NCBI GenBank assembly: GCA_937926195.1
Contig: CALEXZ010000152.1
Span: 1-19,638, forward strand
DNA: 19,638 bases
From: an uncultured Actinomyces sp.
Lineage (GTDB): Bacteria > Actinomycetota > Actinomycetes > Actinomycetales > Actinomycetaceae
Direction: 5' to 3'
The translations under genes were made by a program, and so were the position numbers. This document shows positions 19,013 through 19,638 of the stretch, piece after piece. Every line of letters starts with the position of its first letter. Position 1 is the stretch's first letter. The notes under the pieces are model-generated. The model was not told the DNA's origin. It was given only the letters and a program-made list of their open reading frames with translations, and did not search any database.

Positions 19013-19638
19013 TCACAGCTTGTCGAGGATGTTCCTGCCCAGCGCGAGGTGGCGGCCGACCTGTTCGTCGGCGTCGTCGAGGTAGAAGGCGTGGCCCTCG
19101 TACTCGGTGATGAACACGCCCTGGAACCCGCCCTCGGCCAGGATGGACAGCGCCCTCTCGTAGGGGATCGTGGGTTCGTAGACCGCACCGTTCTCGTCGA
19201 GCTCGAGGTGGTAGAACTTGCCGTGCACGTAGGTGACGTAGGGCACCATGGCAGCGAAGGAGTCGAGCTCGGCCGGAGCGAAGGACAGGTAGCCGAACCA
19301 CTCGGAGATCGCGACCTTCTCGCCCTCACCGCCGTTCATGGTGGTGGCGACGTGCTCCTGCATCTCCTCCTCGCTCATGCCGTTGTGGCGGTTGGCGATG
19401 ATCCAGTCGAGGTTCTCGCGCGTGGCACCCAGGCCGATGTAGCGGTTGATGGCGATCTCGGTGGGGCGCTCGATGAACATGCCGAAGTCTGGCACGAGGC
19501 CGAAGCTCTTGAGGTCCTTCTCCTTGATGACGCGCATGAACTCGGCGACCACCGGGTCGGCCGGGGTGTGCGGGGCGTGGATTTCGAAGCCGATCTGGAT
19601 GCCGTACTCCTCGCCGATGGCGTTGACGGCCTCGGCCA
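19013..19638 (-). CDS. Xylose-isomerase-like TIM-barrel protein (sugar phosphate isomerase/epimerase family), 5' end outside window
   Basis: About 208 codons are present; the frame is open to the window edge, so the N terminus is missing. Family signs are EYGIQIGFEIHAPHTP (the strand carrying a metal-ligand Glu and a His), GLVPDFGMFIERP (Asp-containing strand), VTYVHGKFYHLE (His-Gly-Lys strand, typical substrate and metal site) and GGFQGVFITEYEGHAFY near the C-terminal Glu. Proteins of this fold bind a divalent metal and isomerise or epimerise sugars, or act in inositol catabolism. The exact substrate cannot be told from the C-terminal part. An internal GTG at 19552 is not the start, because conserved sequence lies upstream of it. 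It ends with a 17-bp hairpin terminator. Confidence 0.85.
   Translation of the reverse strand, partial: AEAVNAIGEEYGIQIGFEIHAPHTPADPVVAEFMRVIKEKDLKSFGLVPDFGMFIERPTEIAINRYIGLGATRENLDWIIANRHNGMSEEEMQEHVATTMNGGEGEKVAISEWFGYLSFAPAELDSFAAMVPYVTYVHGKFYHLELDENGAVYEPTIPYERALSILAEGGFQGVFITEYEGHAFYLDDADEQVGRHLALGRNILDKL

Noticed and set aside
1..19638. tRNA, rRNA, insertion sequence or prophage genes
   Set aside because: No tRNA cloverleaf, rRNA segment, transposase, integrase or phage structural gene was seen in the translations or intergenic regions.

Overview
High-GC DNA with actinobacterial gene structure: GTG starts, GC-rich hairpins without U-tracts, -10 boxes of the TANNNT type, and one probably leaderless gene. 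Together with a surface-anchored-repeat metal ABC transporter locus, this points to Actinomycetaceae or a close relative (Actinomyces-like). That placement is an inference; no rRNA or tRNA gene is present.

Layout. Positions 1-870 hold the 3' end of an Ala/Glu/Arg-rich repetitive reading frame. A SprT-like metalloprotease (1082-1633, +) converges on, and overlaps by 76 bp, the last gene of a five-gene minus-strand operon (8890 to 1558). In transcription order the operon encodes a 934-aa sortase-type wall protein with three anchored-repeat modules, a ZnuA/TroA-type lipoprotein with the same module inserted in its middle, a 397-aa single-module membrane-anchored protein, the ABC ATPase and an ABC-3 permease. 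Four of its five genes overlap or nearly touch. A Zur-like 7-1-7 palindrome lies next to a promoter in front of the operon. It reads as a zinc (or manganese) capture-and-import system in which wall protein, membrane protein and solute-binding protein share one module.

To the right are a YbjQ/UPF0145 protein (9331-9660, +), a ROK glucokinase (10880-9930, -), a prolyl-oligopeptidase-family S9 peptidase (11169-13556, +), a DHA2-type MFS drug exporter (15178-13691, -) with a short possible leader ORF and hairpin upstream, a GMC-family flavin oxidoreductase (16042-17748, +), a short transcription unit for a 31-aa peptide (18112-18207, +), a four-helix membrane protein (18832-18404, -) and the C-terminal part of a xylose-isomerase-like TIM-barrel protein (19638-19013, -).

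Intergenic regions are rich in structure. There is a 75-bp bidirectional terminator with an alternative pairing, a 41-bp palindrome, a 19-bp tandem repeat carrying GTGATCC, a 27-bp tandem repeat, and several clean intrinsic terminators. The most interesting points are the apparently permuted repeat module inside the solute-binding protein, the Zur-like control of the whole surface locus, and the self-contained 31-aa peptide unit.
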